Shown here: piece by piece, positions 10,987-20,354 of the stretch | Numbering within the stretch: position 1 is the first letter of the stretch | Layout of the letters: each line of letters starts with the position of its first letter | DNA from: Adenophora triphylla var. japonica | Taxonomy: Eukaryota > Streptophyta > Magnoliopsida > Asterales > Campanulaceae | Assembly: GCA_022495995.1 (NCBI GenBank) | Contig: JAFEMH010000939.1 | Location: 496,001 to 560,000, forward strand | DNA length: 64,000 bases | Direction: 5' to 3' | The notes under the pieces: generated by a model | Database searches by the model: none | Told to the model about the DNA's origin: nothing | The model's input: only the letters and a program-made list of their open reading frames with translations | Translations under genes and position numbers: made by a program

Positions 10987-11661
10987 CATGCCCGGCCCTA
11001 GTGCAAGGCAAGTGAGGCCATTGCCTAGGGCCACCAAAATTACTACTTATATTAGGATCCCAAAATTTTACACATGAGCTAGAGTAGCCAAGTGGTTAGG
11101 GTGCAACAAAAAAGGGAATTGGCCAAGTTCAGCTTGCTTGCATTCTTCTTTTATTACTCTTCTAGAATACTAAATGATGCATATAATCATAATCAAATAT
11201 ATTGATCAAATTTTTTAGTACTCTTCTAGAATATTAAATTATTTACAATTTTCTCTATCTTTAATTATTATCTTAATATTATCCTAATAATTCTTTGAAT
11301 ACTTTGTGATTATCATTATAATTTTATTACAATATTTCTTTAAATTACTCAGAATTATCTCAAATAAAAAATGTTAACCCAACCTAATTATCAATATTCA
11401 CTAGTCAAGAATCTCAATCATTTTATTAACAAAATTTAAAAGCTAGAGAATGATGAAAAGAGAGACCTTAAAGAAAAGAATGCTAAAATTTAAGAAAAAC
11501 ATAAAGAAAGGCCCCGTACAAAAAGAACAACGTGACAAAAATAAGGGACATAGAATAGAGATTTTAGAACGTCATCGCCCATCTACCATTGGGGATAAAA
11601 AAAATGGGGGCCCCAACCGACTACATAGCCTAGGGCCCCATTTATCACAGGACCGGCCCTG
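10987..11661 (+). mobile_element. hAT non-autonomous element with exact 8-bp duplication (675 bp)
   Basis: Flanked by CACCACCC at 10979-10986 and 11662-11669. Ends CATGCCCGGCCCTAGTGC and, read inward from the right, CAGGGCCGGTCCTGTG match plant hAT termini (CAGGGCCGG type). The inner text GCCTAGGGCC occurs near both ends, inverted. A tRNA-like A box (TAGCCAAGTGGTTAGG, 11085-11100) and a weak B box (GTTCAGCTTGC near 11127) lie in the left third. The open frame at 11450-11704 is rich in Lys and Arg and I do not regard it as a gene. Confidence 0.85.
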
Positions 11662-11744
11662 CACCACCCCCACCCCTACCCACCCTCTCGAGTCAAAAAA
11701 ATAAATTAATCATTTTTAATTTATTTTTAAAATGATTTTTTTTT

Positions 11745-11852
11745 TACCCGACGGGGGTGGGGGGAAGGGGTGGGGTGGGGTGGAGGGGCCGAGGCAGGGG
11801 TGGGGTCGAGGGGCAAGGGGTGGTGGTGGTGAGTGGAGTGGAGTGGGGTGGG
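11745..11852 (+). repeat. G-rich tract with quadruplex potential
   Basis: The + strand has more than ten runs of three or more G (GGGGGTGGGGGG, AAGGGGTGGGGTGGGG and so on). Its inverted partner is the C-rich block at about 10540-10563. Both are arms of the Tourist-like element. Confidence 0.7.
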
Positions 11853-12360
11853 GAGTTATTAAAAATAAATTCAACATGAAAATTATTTTTATTAAACACA
11901 TGAAAATATTTTTCGGAAAACATTTTTCTTACCAAACAGCTGAAAACATGTTTATCTCATTTTTAGGAAAACATTTTCATTTTCCGAAAAATATTTTTCA
12001 GCAAATCATTTTTCGAAAATCATTTTACGCTAAACAAACAGAGACTTATAGCAAGGCGCAAGGTATGCACTGAAAAACTGAAATAAAGGAATATATGTCT
12101 GATTTGGTCTTATTTTCCATTTCGGGTTCTTGATGTTAAGTAAGAGATAAGTTTATCACAATGCTTTCAAGGAAGATTTCAAAGGACGGTGGCCTCAGTG
12201 GGTTGATGATAGCTCTGTTCTAATGGCAAGGAAATTTTCAGCAATCGAGACATCTATCGGTTTACTTCAGAAGTCATGCCAAAGTCTTACGGAAAGATGT
12301 GTTTCTTACTGAAACAGGAAATCAAGGAATGATAAATAGCACTAATTCAGTATATGCCTA

Positions 12361-12593
12361 CTCCCTCCGTCCCGCTCGAAGGGGCACAAATTTTCTTTTT
12401 TGGCGTTCCATTTGAAGGGGCACAATCCTAAAATTGAAAAGTTTTTTATTACTTTTTTATTTGTAGGACCCACTTGTCATACTCACAATAAATATCCACT
12501 AACCATTTCCTACCCCACTTTCTCTTTCCTACATCACTTTTTTTAATTCCCGTGCAAGGCAAAAACTTTTTCCCTTCGGACGGACGGAGGGAA
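12361..12593. mobile_element. Stowaway MITE (233 bp)
   Basis: CTCCCTCCGTCCCGCTCGAA at the left and TTCGGACGGACGGAGGGAA at the right, TA at 12359-12360 and 12594-12595. The interior matches the copy at 7055-7327 (TTGTAGGACCCACTTG). Confidence 0.85.
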
Positions 12594-12599
12594 TATAAT

Positions 12600-13840
12600 T
12601 CAACTCCACCAAGGGTAGCCTAAGACACCCAAACTAGTCAAGAGAGAGAGAGAGCATGCCTGCAAAGCTGGGCTCTAGTCTTCTAGATTAGGGCGTGAAA
12701 AAGAGTCTTCCATCCTAATTAACTTTCTTAGGGAAGTTTGAACTTTTCTCTTCATTTTTTCAAATTAATTTTATATTATTAAGTTACTAAATTGTCTGAT
12801 TCCAGAAAAAACAAAATACTAATTTATCTAAAAACTAAGTCAAAATCTTGTGAAAAATTAGTTTTTTCATAACATAAGAAAAAACTAGTTTTTAAACACT
12901 AACCCTAACTAATAAGAGGGATAAACAATGTTGAAAACTAGTTTTTTCATAACATTTTGAAAAAACTAGTTTTTCAGAAGACCTACTCAAAAACTAATGG
13001 AAACAGCCTCTTGCTTTTATAAAAGTTAAGGTTTGCCTACATTTCACCCTTATGGTGGGGACCTTTCCTCGGATCCTTGCTATCCTTGCGGCAGGCTATG
13101 CTCTTTTATCTAAAACCTAAAGTTGTCTATACAAGCTTAACAATTTACATAAAGCATGACTTATACTTCCAATGTCTAAAATACATGGTCCTACTCTCTT
13201 TTTTTTTTTTTTTTTTTTTAAATAGTCTTAATATAAAAAATATAACAATCTTAGTTCATGAAGTAAATACTATCATCCCAGCACAAAAGCTTTACACCCA
13301 ATATATGTCATATATTATGTCAGGATAACATCACTCACCACTAACCCAACTAGCCCATAACCTTCCTCATTTGTTCATGGCCAATTTGGCCATACCAATT
13401 TCAGATAGTGCAGGTCTCTATCAACACCACTTGCATAAAGTTCACTCCAGAACGCTTGGCAGTGCTCAAATGCAACATTTATTATGGGACGGAGAAGTCT
13501 TAACAAGTAATCTTACTCCGGTGACAACCATTTGAGCTGCATTACAGCCTAATATCCTACAATTGTCGTCTAATCAAGCACTAGTTTCTCAGCTGGGGAC
13601 GCCATCTTGGCATTCAACAGGGTTACAGGGAGGGGACAGCCTAAAAAACTTGGCATCTTGTCAATAAACCAACTTCATGTGGGATCCAAACAGAATGTGA
13701 AAAGAATAAAAGGTTGACTATTCTCTTGCTGTCCCACACGATCTTACAACACGGTGTTAGACCTTCTTGCCTAAATGGGAAGTATGTACAGATAGTCAAT
13801 GTTGCATAAACAAAGCAACTACTAGAGATATAAACTGAGT
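12600..13840. other. Intergenic with inverted AAACTAGTTTTT motifs
   Basis: Between 12820 and 12985, AAAAACTAGTTTTT and TTTTTTCATAACAT recur in both orientations, which suggests a decayed fold-back element. A poly-T run lies at about 13198-13219. The rest looks unique and no gene is supported. Confidence 0.4.
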
Positions 13841-13846
13841 TCACAG

Positions 13847-14050
13847 CAGGGACGGATCTACTGTAGTGCCTGGCGTTGCCTGCATTAACCCATTGCAAAA
13901 CGACGTCGTTTTGACCTGTTAAAAAAAAGATAAGAAAAAGAGTACTTGCGCAAAAGAAAAAAGATAAGAAAAAGAGTACCTGCGAAATGTCATACAGGGG
14001 ATATAGATGCAAGGACATTTTCTGAAACCAGAATTCTAATACCATGTTAA
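13847..14050 (+). mobile_element. hAT left-end fragment
   Basis: CAGGGACGGATCTACTGTAG at 13847 has the typical CAG.G.CGGATCTA start of plant hAT MITEs and is followed by the GGCGTTGCCTG text seen in the element at 19025. A matching right terminus is not visible. A direct repeat of AAGATAAGAAAAAGAGTAC follows. Confidence 0.45.
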
Positions 14051-14240
14051 AGATGGAGCCAAGCAAAAGATATATTGATTGAAAGGAAACAATTGCAAAT
14101 AATTATAATAAAAAAAAAAAGTGTGTTCAATTTGGCATTCTTTACTAGCTAAACAAGGAATGAGCTAGTGCATGATTTTCGCTTCTTTTTGGGGTCTGAG
14201 AAATGTCTAATGTACGTATCCTATCAGCTGACACAAATTA

Positions 14241-14491
14241 TTTTCCTCTCTTCCAAAGTTTGTCTCACTGAGATGTTATGAAATTTCAATCTAACTTTGA
14301 CCATAATTTTATAAAAAATTAGATATCTCTATGCAATTCTAAAAGTTTTTACTGTTTCACCGTTAGGAATACTGTTAATAATAATTTCTAGAATTGCATG
14401 GAGATATGTTGATTTTCAAAAAATTTTGATCAAAGTTAGATTGAGTTGACCATAAAAATCAAAGTGGGACAAACTTTGCGGTCGGAGGGAG
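14241..14491. mobile_element. Stowaway-like fold-back MITE
   Basis: The right end GCGGTCGGAGGGAG plus TA is clear. The left end is worn (CTCTTCCAAAGTTTG). The arms CAAAGTTTGTC / GACAAACTTTG and ATCTAACTTTG / CAAAGTTAGAT, with inner TAGAATTGCAT segments, fold almost the whole element into one hairpin. Confidence 0.7.
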
Positions 14492-14708
14492 TAACAGGAG
14501 GACTTGGTAATAGGAGGACTTGGTAATATGTTTGACTATGAAAAATTGTGAGGAGTGGGTTTCATAGAGGTCATCATAATTTCCATGAAAATGACGTAAA
14601 TGGTCCATGATTACCTACAAAAATCCACAAAATGTGGGGTCTAAAGTGTCCTATGGTCTTAATTTAATAACTAAGAGCTACAAGAGGCATCCCATCAATT
14701 CTTTTCCT

Positions 14709-14716
14709 ATAAATAC
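14709..14716 (+). promoter_or_regulatory. TATA box of the PADRE gene
   Basis: TATAAATA about 140 bp upstream of the start codon at 14852. Transcription would start near 14740, giving a leader of about 110 bases, which is ordinary for a plant gene. Confidence 0.6.
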
Positions 14717-14851
14717 ATTACAAATTTAACACTGAGAACCTTACTTAAAAATCTAACTGCAAAACCTCAAACTGAAGAGTAGTTTCATTTTACCGTATAT
14801 ACTTTCGAGTTTCCTTAACTGGGCTTCTCGTTCATTAAGCAGTACATTACC

Positions 14852-15328
14852 ATGGGAAACTGCTTAGTTCGACACAACAAAGTCATCAGGGTCATGAAAG
14901 CAGATGGAGAAGTCATTCGATACAAAGAACCCATGAAAGTCCATCAAGTCTTGTCAGAATTTGCGGGTCATGCAATAACTGACAAACTCCCTGGGCTCTG
15001 CCATCTCGAAGGAAACACAAATCTTATTGGTGGCCAGTTATACTATCTTCTCCCACTTCCAGAGTCTCCAATGGAGTTTGAAGAAAAGAGTTTAGAGTAT
15101 TCGAAACCAGAAGCGGAGGTAAGCAAGGGAAGTAGTGGGATTGTGAGGATTAAGCTGGTCATTACTAAGCAAGAGCTGGAGGAGATTTTGAGAAAAGGAG
15201 GGATTTCGATGGCTGATATTGTTTCTCGGCTACAGAAGAATGGTGGATCTGAAAAGTTTTATGATGAAGATCACAGAAACTGTCAAGGCTGGAAGCCTAT
15301 TTTAGAAAGTATACCTGAAGTAAACTAG
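14852..15328 (+). CDS. PADRE/DUF4228 domain protein
   Basis: A 158-residue, intronless protein of the plant-specific DUF4228 (PADRE) family, whose members are often induced by pathogens and abiotic stress. The biochemical role is unknown. It begins MGNCLV, a typical N-myristoylation and palmitoylation signature, so membrane attachment is likely. The family core follows directly: VIRVMKADGEVIRYKEP (about 12-28), then KVHQVLSEFAGHAI (about 30-43) and a GQLYYLLPLP segment (about 61-70). The C-terminal half is charged and has the helix KQELEEILRKGG. The start is supported by CCATGGG context and a TATA box upstream. Length and single-exon form fit the family. No close neighbours share its strand. 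Identity is by recognition of the N-terminal pattern, and the specific paralog cannot be told. Confidence 0.9.
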   Translation: MGNCLVRHNKVIRVMKADGEVIRYKEPMKVHQVLSEFAGHAITDKLPGLCHLEGNTNLIGGQLYYLLPLPESPMEFEEKSLEYSKPEAEVSKGSSGIVRIKLVITKQELEEILRKGGISMADIVSRLQKNGGSEKFYDEDHRNCQGWKPILESIPEVN

Positions 15329-16029
15329 CTTTGTCTCAATACTTAGCATAAAAGTGTAGTGATTAGGCCTAACCGATAGTGAAAGATCATGTTTAGCTTG
15401 AATATTCAATGCAAGGGTTTGAAAAAGAATTTTAACAAAAAAATCATAAGCTTTTCGATTACTTTCAAGCAAAGTTAGAAGGAAAACTGATTCAGGGATT
15501 ATTGTAGATCGATTTTTTCTTTTCCCTTTAACCTCAGCTCGAGAATCAATAGGCACATCCATGGCAACTAGCTAAGAAACATGCTATCAAAAAATTGGAC
15601 AAAAAAAAAATCATTTAGAGTACTTATCATATACATGAACATTCAAATTGAGCAAGGCAATCAAATCAAGCCCATACAGCAGATTCCCATACGAATAACC
15701 TGGCGGTTCTATTAGCTTTATAAAACTGTTCTCCCAACTTTCCTGTAAAGCTATGTCATGACCATAAATTCCATTTCCTATTTATGTATATTATTTGGGT
15801 TACTTCATAATTACATAGGAATTTGCTGTATGAGTTTGGATTTTATTTTATTTTCATTGATTTTGAATGTTCATGTATAAGATAAGTCTACATGAATATG
15901 ATTCTTTTTACTGACAAAGGGAGACGCCAAGTAAAGCTTCATGTAACATGTATTTTCCTAATTATTTGGAGTCAGCTACTTGACTAAAGGTAAACCTATA
16001 TGACAGGTGAAATTGATAAAACCTCTACC
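15329..16029. other. 3' flank of the PADRE gene
   Basis: AT-rich, with no ORF of substance and no recognised element. It probably includes the 3' UTR of the gene ending at 15328. Confidence 0.4.
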
Positions 16030-16049
16030 CTATAGTTAACTTAAGTATA

Positions 16050-16265
16050 TCTCCACTCCCTGATGAGGAGCAGGGTTCGGGTCCTTGTAACTAGGACCAT
16101 AAGGGAACGGGCAAAATAGCTCGTCTAGAACACATAAAAGGGCAAAGGGTAAACCCCGGTGCGCCAAGCGCTCCTCGCCAAGCGGGGGTTGGGAGAGGGA
16201 ACCATTTGCTAGAGCCTTCCCCTGACAATTGCCAATAGACAAAATAGCTCGTCTAGAACACATGG
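16050..16265. repeat. Short retroelement-like repeat with 24-bp direct ends
   Basis: CAAAATAGCTCGTCTAGAAC followed by ACAT occurs at about 16110-16133 and again at 16240-16263. Between them is a GC-rich segment (CCCCGGTGCGCCAAGCGC, GCTCCTCGCCAAGCGGGGG). Upstream, GGGTTCGGGTCC near 16074 resembles a Pol III B box (GGTTCRANNCC) with one mismatch. It could be a SINE or TRIM relic. I could not find an A box. Confidence 0.35.
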
Positions 16266-16839
16266 AGCACAAAAATCCATAGAATAAGAGAGTGATATGG
16301 AATATCTACAGACAAGTTCATGAGCTATCAGACATGTCACGTTCCATGTCACTGGACCAGGTGATAAAAACCACTGGACCCCAACCAAGACATAACTTCA
16401 GGCAATAGTAGCCATGGAAAGAAACCTCCAAGTACCAGAACTGATTCTGTGGAGAACCTGCATAGAATGTTTAAGAACTAATCAAAAGCAAGATCTCATT
16501 CTGCAGACTCGAGAGAGTACTAACTACAAGCCATAGACTTGATGATATCAAGGAGCCTGATCACATCAAGTCAGAATAGGCTTGAGAAATCAAGGAAAAA
16601 CTGCATCCAATTACAAAGTCAGCATAGGTCCGGTGCTTAATAATCATTCAATTCAACTAGGCCTTCACATATTGGTAGCCGCCGGCCGGTAGGGTTATAA
16701 TTAGAAGTAATCTACATACACTAAGCCTTTATCATGATTCATGCGCTTGATAATCATTCAAACTCTAATTAACCAAAGATATATTCTACTCATGGTACCG
16801 TCCAATACTTGGTCAAACATATGTCATGATCAGGCATGC
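16266..16839. other. Intergenic, nothing recognised
   Basis: Unique-looking DNA with a short GC-rich palindrome GCCGGCCGG near 16681. No gene supported. Confidence 0.4.
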
Positions 16840-17060
16840 CAAGTCAGCCGACAATGGTCACCCATTGGTCCAATGTAGAAACCAAAAGTTACCAAAGTAT
16901 TTCTGATGAAAACATTGGTGTGACATTTTGTGAGTGGGGTGGCAAAAAGATGATGGGGGTAGTAAGAAGAAAATATTTTGTCCGATTTGAAGTTATGAGT
17001 TGCTTTTACATTTTCGGTTCTGAATTTCAATACAAAGTACTGAGGCAACAAAGATGATTA
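16840..17060. repeat. Dispersed repeat, copy B
   Basis: Shares ordered blocks with 5050-5290: ACAATGGTC.CC, TTGGTCCAAT, GAGTGGGGTGGCAAAAAGA, a GATTTGAA-like block and TTTTCGGTTCTGAATT. Open frames on both strands here are short and not conserved as protein. Confidence 0.55.
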
Positions 17061-17870
17061 CTACCAACAAAAAAACAGAATTTTAATTCTTTCAGAAAAT
17101 GAGATTCACGAGACAAGTACTTGTATTAGATGTGCAAGGAAAAATACTATGGGCCGGTGCCTTGTGGGTAGCATGGGAAATTTAGTCCAGTCTTGTGCCT
17201 TGTGGATACCTCAATTATAATAGTAATCCTAAATGCATTCTTGACCCCCTTTAGGAAATTTCCTGCCTTCGCCACTGATCCGGAGTACCCATAAATACCA
17301 TTGAATGACCACACAATGGGATTGCAAGTGCAAATTAAGAGATTATAATGTGACTTTCAGTAACTTCTGTAGAAAAATGACACTTGTTTAGGGACAAATT
17401 ATTTTTTCTAAAAATGGACACTCATTTTGGAATCGAGAGAGTAGAATTCAGTGTATCCTAGAGATGATGACTACGACAGCAAAAATTTAGTAATACGTAC
17501 GATCCATAGCTATTCATTCAATCACTTTATAAGCAGACCAATTCCCTTACTATACTACGTAACAAGAGAGAAAGATAGTATACCAAACCTAATATAAATT
17601 TCCCTTGAACAAATATTTATCATTTCCTTCAAAAGTACTATCATTAGCTCAATCAAAAAATAAGCAATGGTGGAAAAGCAAATCATATCAATGGGGCAGA
17701 CTTGGAAAAGAACAATGGCCGATAAACAAACATGTTTCTTGAATTGTATTATCTTTGCCACTTGTGTAATTTCTCGGAAGTACATGATCTTCATCCATCA
17801 ATGAAGCAACACCCACACCACCCAAGAGGCAGAGAGGTTATTCATGCATTTTGCCAAGATAACATCACCC
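17061..17870. other. Intergenic with possible hAT and Stowaway relics
   Basis: GCCTTCGCCACTGATCCGG near 17266-17284 resembles the right terminus of a hAT element and CATTTTGGAATCGAGAGAGTA near 17422 resembles a worn Stowaway end. Neither has a partner. No gene supported. Confidence 0.35.
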
Positions 17871-18063
17871 AGTGTTCTAAAAATCGTTCGCCTAGGCCGT
17901 CTGGGCCCCGCGTAGGCGCTAGGCTCAGCTTTGACGACTAATGTCTGCCTAGCATTTTTTAGAACAAAGTGTTCTAAAAGTCGTTCGTCTGGGCCCGCCT
18001 AGGCCCCGCTTAGGCACTAGGCCCAGCTCCGACGCCTAGCGACCGCCTAGCGCTTTTTAGAAC
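17871..18063. mobile_element. Tandem pair of GTTCTAAAA...TTTTAGAAC MITEs
   Basis: Two units in direct tandem: about 17873-17965 and 17971-18063. Each starts GTTCTAAAA.TCGTTCG, has a GC-rich middle (GCCTAGGCC, GCGCTAGGC) and ends in TTTTTTAGAAC or CTTTTTAGAAC, making short inverted ends. The units differ at many positions, so the duplication is old or arose by separate insertion. Confidence 0.65.
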
Positions 18064-19016
18064 CTTGACATCACCTAACCCTAAACCGTCACGCCTTCTG
18101 TAATTCATGCCCATACTAAGATCATGTAGTTTTTAAATTTTAATCATGTTCATATCCATGATTAAAACAGTAACACAAGAAAAAGGAATCCTATAACACC
18201 ACCATCACATACAAAATCCATTTAAATTCCAAAAGCACCAACAAGAACAAAATACCTGACATCAAAGTAAATTCCAACTCTCATACCACTTCAGAAATAC
18301 CATATTTTGAGTCTTCTCCGTAGCCAATTCCAACTCTCAAAACAAAAATCCACAACAAAAATCTCAGATTAGCAAAATTGATTACAAACAGAGAACTCAA
18401 ATAAAACTACAATAACCTGGAAACGAAATACGGAGCTTCAAAATTGTGAGGTTCGTGGAGGGAAAATGTGTCGGACATTTACGTCGCAGAGAAACGGAGG
18501 AGGTTAGTTAGGCAATAGCCAAGACAAGAGAAACTTTTTTAGGCTAGACATGGTTTTTCTGATCGGCACTGCGATAGCCGGAAATCCGCGCAGGTGAGTT
18601 TAGTGATTTAAATTAGTCTTTGGTGAAAATTGCTACTTCCAGATTCACTATGACTATTTCCTGATTCGTACTAGAGATACATCACTTTTCTCTAGTACCC
18701 TTAGACTTTCAGTGATTTTGCTTATTTGCTCGTTTATTCCCTTACTCCCCTCAAAAGTGAGTACTTGTTTCTTTTTATTATATTAAAGGAAACCTCATAT
18801 TACTACGACCAATGTGAAATCTATCGTAGTCTTATTCCCAATGAAGTTCCCTATTTATGGGGCAACTTTTGGATCGGAGGAGTTAGTGGCTTACCTTTGA
18901 GATTGTTATGGTTACTAAGGGAAAACACATAACAATTATACAAACACCAATTAATATTGATCACTAATAATAAGAAGAACAAAACAACAACCTAACTTTT
19001 AGTATATGTTCAGTAG
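18064..19016. other. Intergenic, nothing recognised
   Basis: AT-rich, several short frames, none with a recognisable family. The segment 18400-18600 is a little richer in GC and may be a gene leader or relic, but no coding sequence can be supported. Confidence 0.4.
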
Positions 19017-19024
19017 CTTATAAT

Positions 19025-19681
19025 CAGTGGTGGATCTACATCAAAATGTTTGGTGTTGCCTATTCTTTCACACAAAAACAACACATACAACCTCGTCTGC
19101 TACCAAAATTTGCAGAAAACAATGTGTGATGCTCACCATCAAATATATCATATTTCCCACCATTCCAAACATTCAATAATCATGAATTGATACAATAGCA
19201 AATCAAATGACCGCACTAAAAGATCGAAAAAACAATAATTACAATAAACAATGCGAAGCCATTAAAGGGTTTCTCCACACACACAGAAAACCCAATACAA
19301 ACAGTGACGGATTCATGAATTTTCTTCAGTGTGGGCCAAATTTTTTTTACAAATTGATTAAAATGTGTTAAAAAAGGAATAAGAAAAAAAAATTGTAAAG
19401 CAAACATTTTCTTTAACATTAATTTTTTTTTTTAAAAAAAAAGGATAGAGAGTAGAATTTTGAGATAAAAAGTGTAGAATCAAATATTTGATAGTGGGAG
19501 TTGAACCCAGGATCTCTAGGTCAGTTTCCAAACAAATTACCAACCAAGCTAAACAAGAAGTTTGCTATATTTGACACAACATATCATATGTACTAAATTT
19601 TGTTTTAATATATATATATATATTTTATTTTTTTTTGGTGTTGCCTAGGCAACACATGGCACAACATGGGATCCGCCCATG
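19025..19681. mobile_element. hAT non-autonomous element with exact 8-bp duplication (657 bp)
   Basis: Flanked by CTTATAAT at 19017-19024 and 19682-19689. Left end CAGTGGTGGATCTACATC and, inward from the right, CATGGGCGGATCCCATG form hAT-type inverted repeats. Both ends continue into GGTGTTGCC. Inside is a second hAT-like terminus (CAGTGACGGATTCATGAA at about 19301) and a tRNA-like module on the minus strand (see 19495-19558). Confidence 0.9.
19495..19558 (-). ncRNA. tRNA-like module (A and B boxes) inside a hAT element
   Basis: On the minus strand TAGCTTGGTTGGTAA (19537-19551) fits the Pol III A box TRGYNNARNGG closely, and GGGTTCAACTCC (19496-19507) fits the B box GGTTCRANNCC. The spacing is that of a tRNA, but the anticodon arm is not intact and the 5' acceptor strand is missing. 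It is probably a tRNA-derived relic and not a working tRNA gene. Confidence 0.45.
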
Positions 19682-19689
19682 CTTATAAT

Positions 19690-19944
19690 GTTCATTGCTT
19701 ATCGAGTGGGATATAAACTTTTGTATAGCCCTTTCCTATCTCCCCTTCAAACGATTTTAGTCTTTTACTCTCATACCATTTGTTTAAGTGGTCAACTATG
19801 TGTAGCAAATAAGCTCTTTTATATTTAAGTCACAATACCCCAACACATTATAACAACTAAGAAATTGAACACCAATCTAAAGCTTGAGATACTACCTTAA
19901 GTTGAAGAGGTTACTTTTACAATTAACAATTAAGCCGACAAATA
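19690..19944. other. Intergenic, nothing recognised
   Basis: No gene or repeat recognised between the hAT element and the next MITE. Confidence 0.4.
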
Positions 19945-20152
19945 CTTCCTCTGTTTCAGAGTAATATACACAATTTTGCTTGACACAAAAATTAAGTAGA
20001 AAGTGTAAAAGTTGATATGTCGTTAGTGTAGATGTAATGGGTAGAAGAAAAAAAAATGGAAAATGTAATGATAAGTGGACAATTGTTGTGAGTATAAAAA
20101 GTGGATCCCATTTTTATTTTGGGACTTTGATGTTTTTTATGGGACGGGAGAG
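19945..20152. mobile_element. Stowaway MITE (208 bp), worn ends
   Basis: CTTCCTCTGTTTCAGAGTAA at the left, ATGGGACGGGAGAG at the right, TA at 19943-19944 and 20153-20154. It lies about 200 bp upstream of the PPR gene start and so within its likely promoter. Confidence 0.7.
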
Positions 20153-20354
20153 TATGATATACTCCAACTTCAGCTCTAGAAGAAGGAGACACTAAAAGGA
20201 GTGAAAGTAAGATACATCCAAACTTGGAGCGTGAAAATGAAATTTATCTAACCCCAGGGGCTAAAACTAGAATTCATCCCTGGAGTCGACTATTTTTATT
20301 TATAAAGAGCCCAAACCGAGAGCGTTACGCACTAGGCAGTAGGCACTTGAAAAA

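Larger units (their letters stand above)
10249..12045. mobile_element. Tourist-like (PIF/Harbinger) element with nested insertions
   Basis: Flanked by TTA on both sides (10246-10248, 12046-12048). The ends GGTTCGTTTGATC and the reverse complement GTCTCTGTTTGTTTAG are of the Tourist G-GTTTG type. Long arms rich in GGAAAACATTTT motifs are inverted, as are CCCACCCCACCCCCCGTCG near 10545 and CGACGGGGGTGGGGGG near 11749. A Stowaway (10580-10932) and a hAT element (10987-11661) sit inside, leaving about 770 bp of the original element. Confidence 0.8.

Noticed and set aside
11450..11704. Lys/Arg-rich 84-codon ORF
   Set aside because: It lies wholly inside a hAT MITE and runs out through the terminal repeat. 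No transposase motif is visible.
13641..14066. 141-codon minus-strand ORF
   Set aside because: Low-complexity, no family motifs, and it overlaps a hAT end and duplicated AAGATAAGAAAAAG text.
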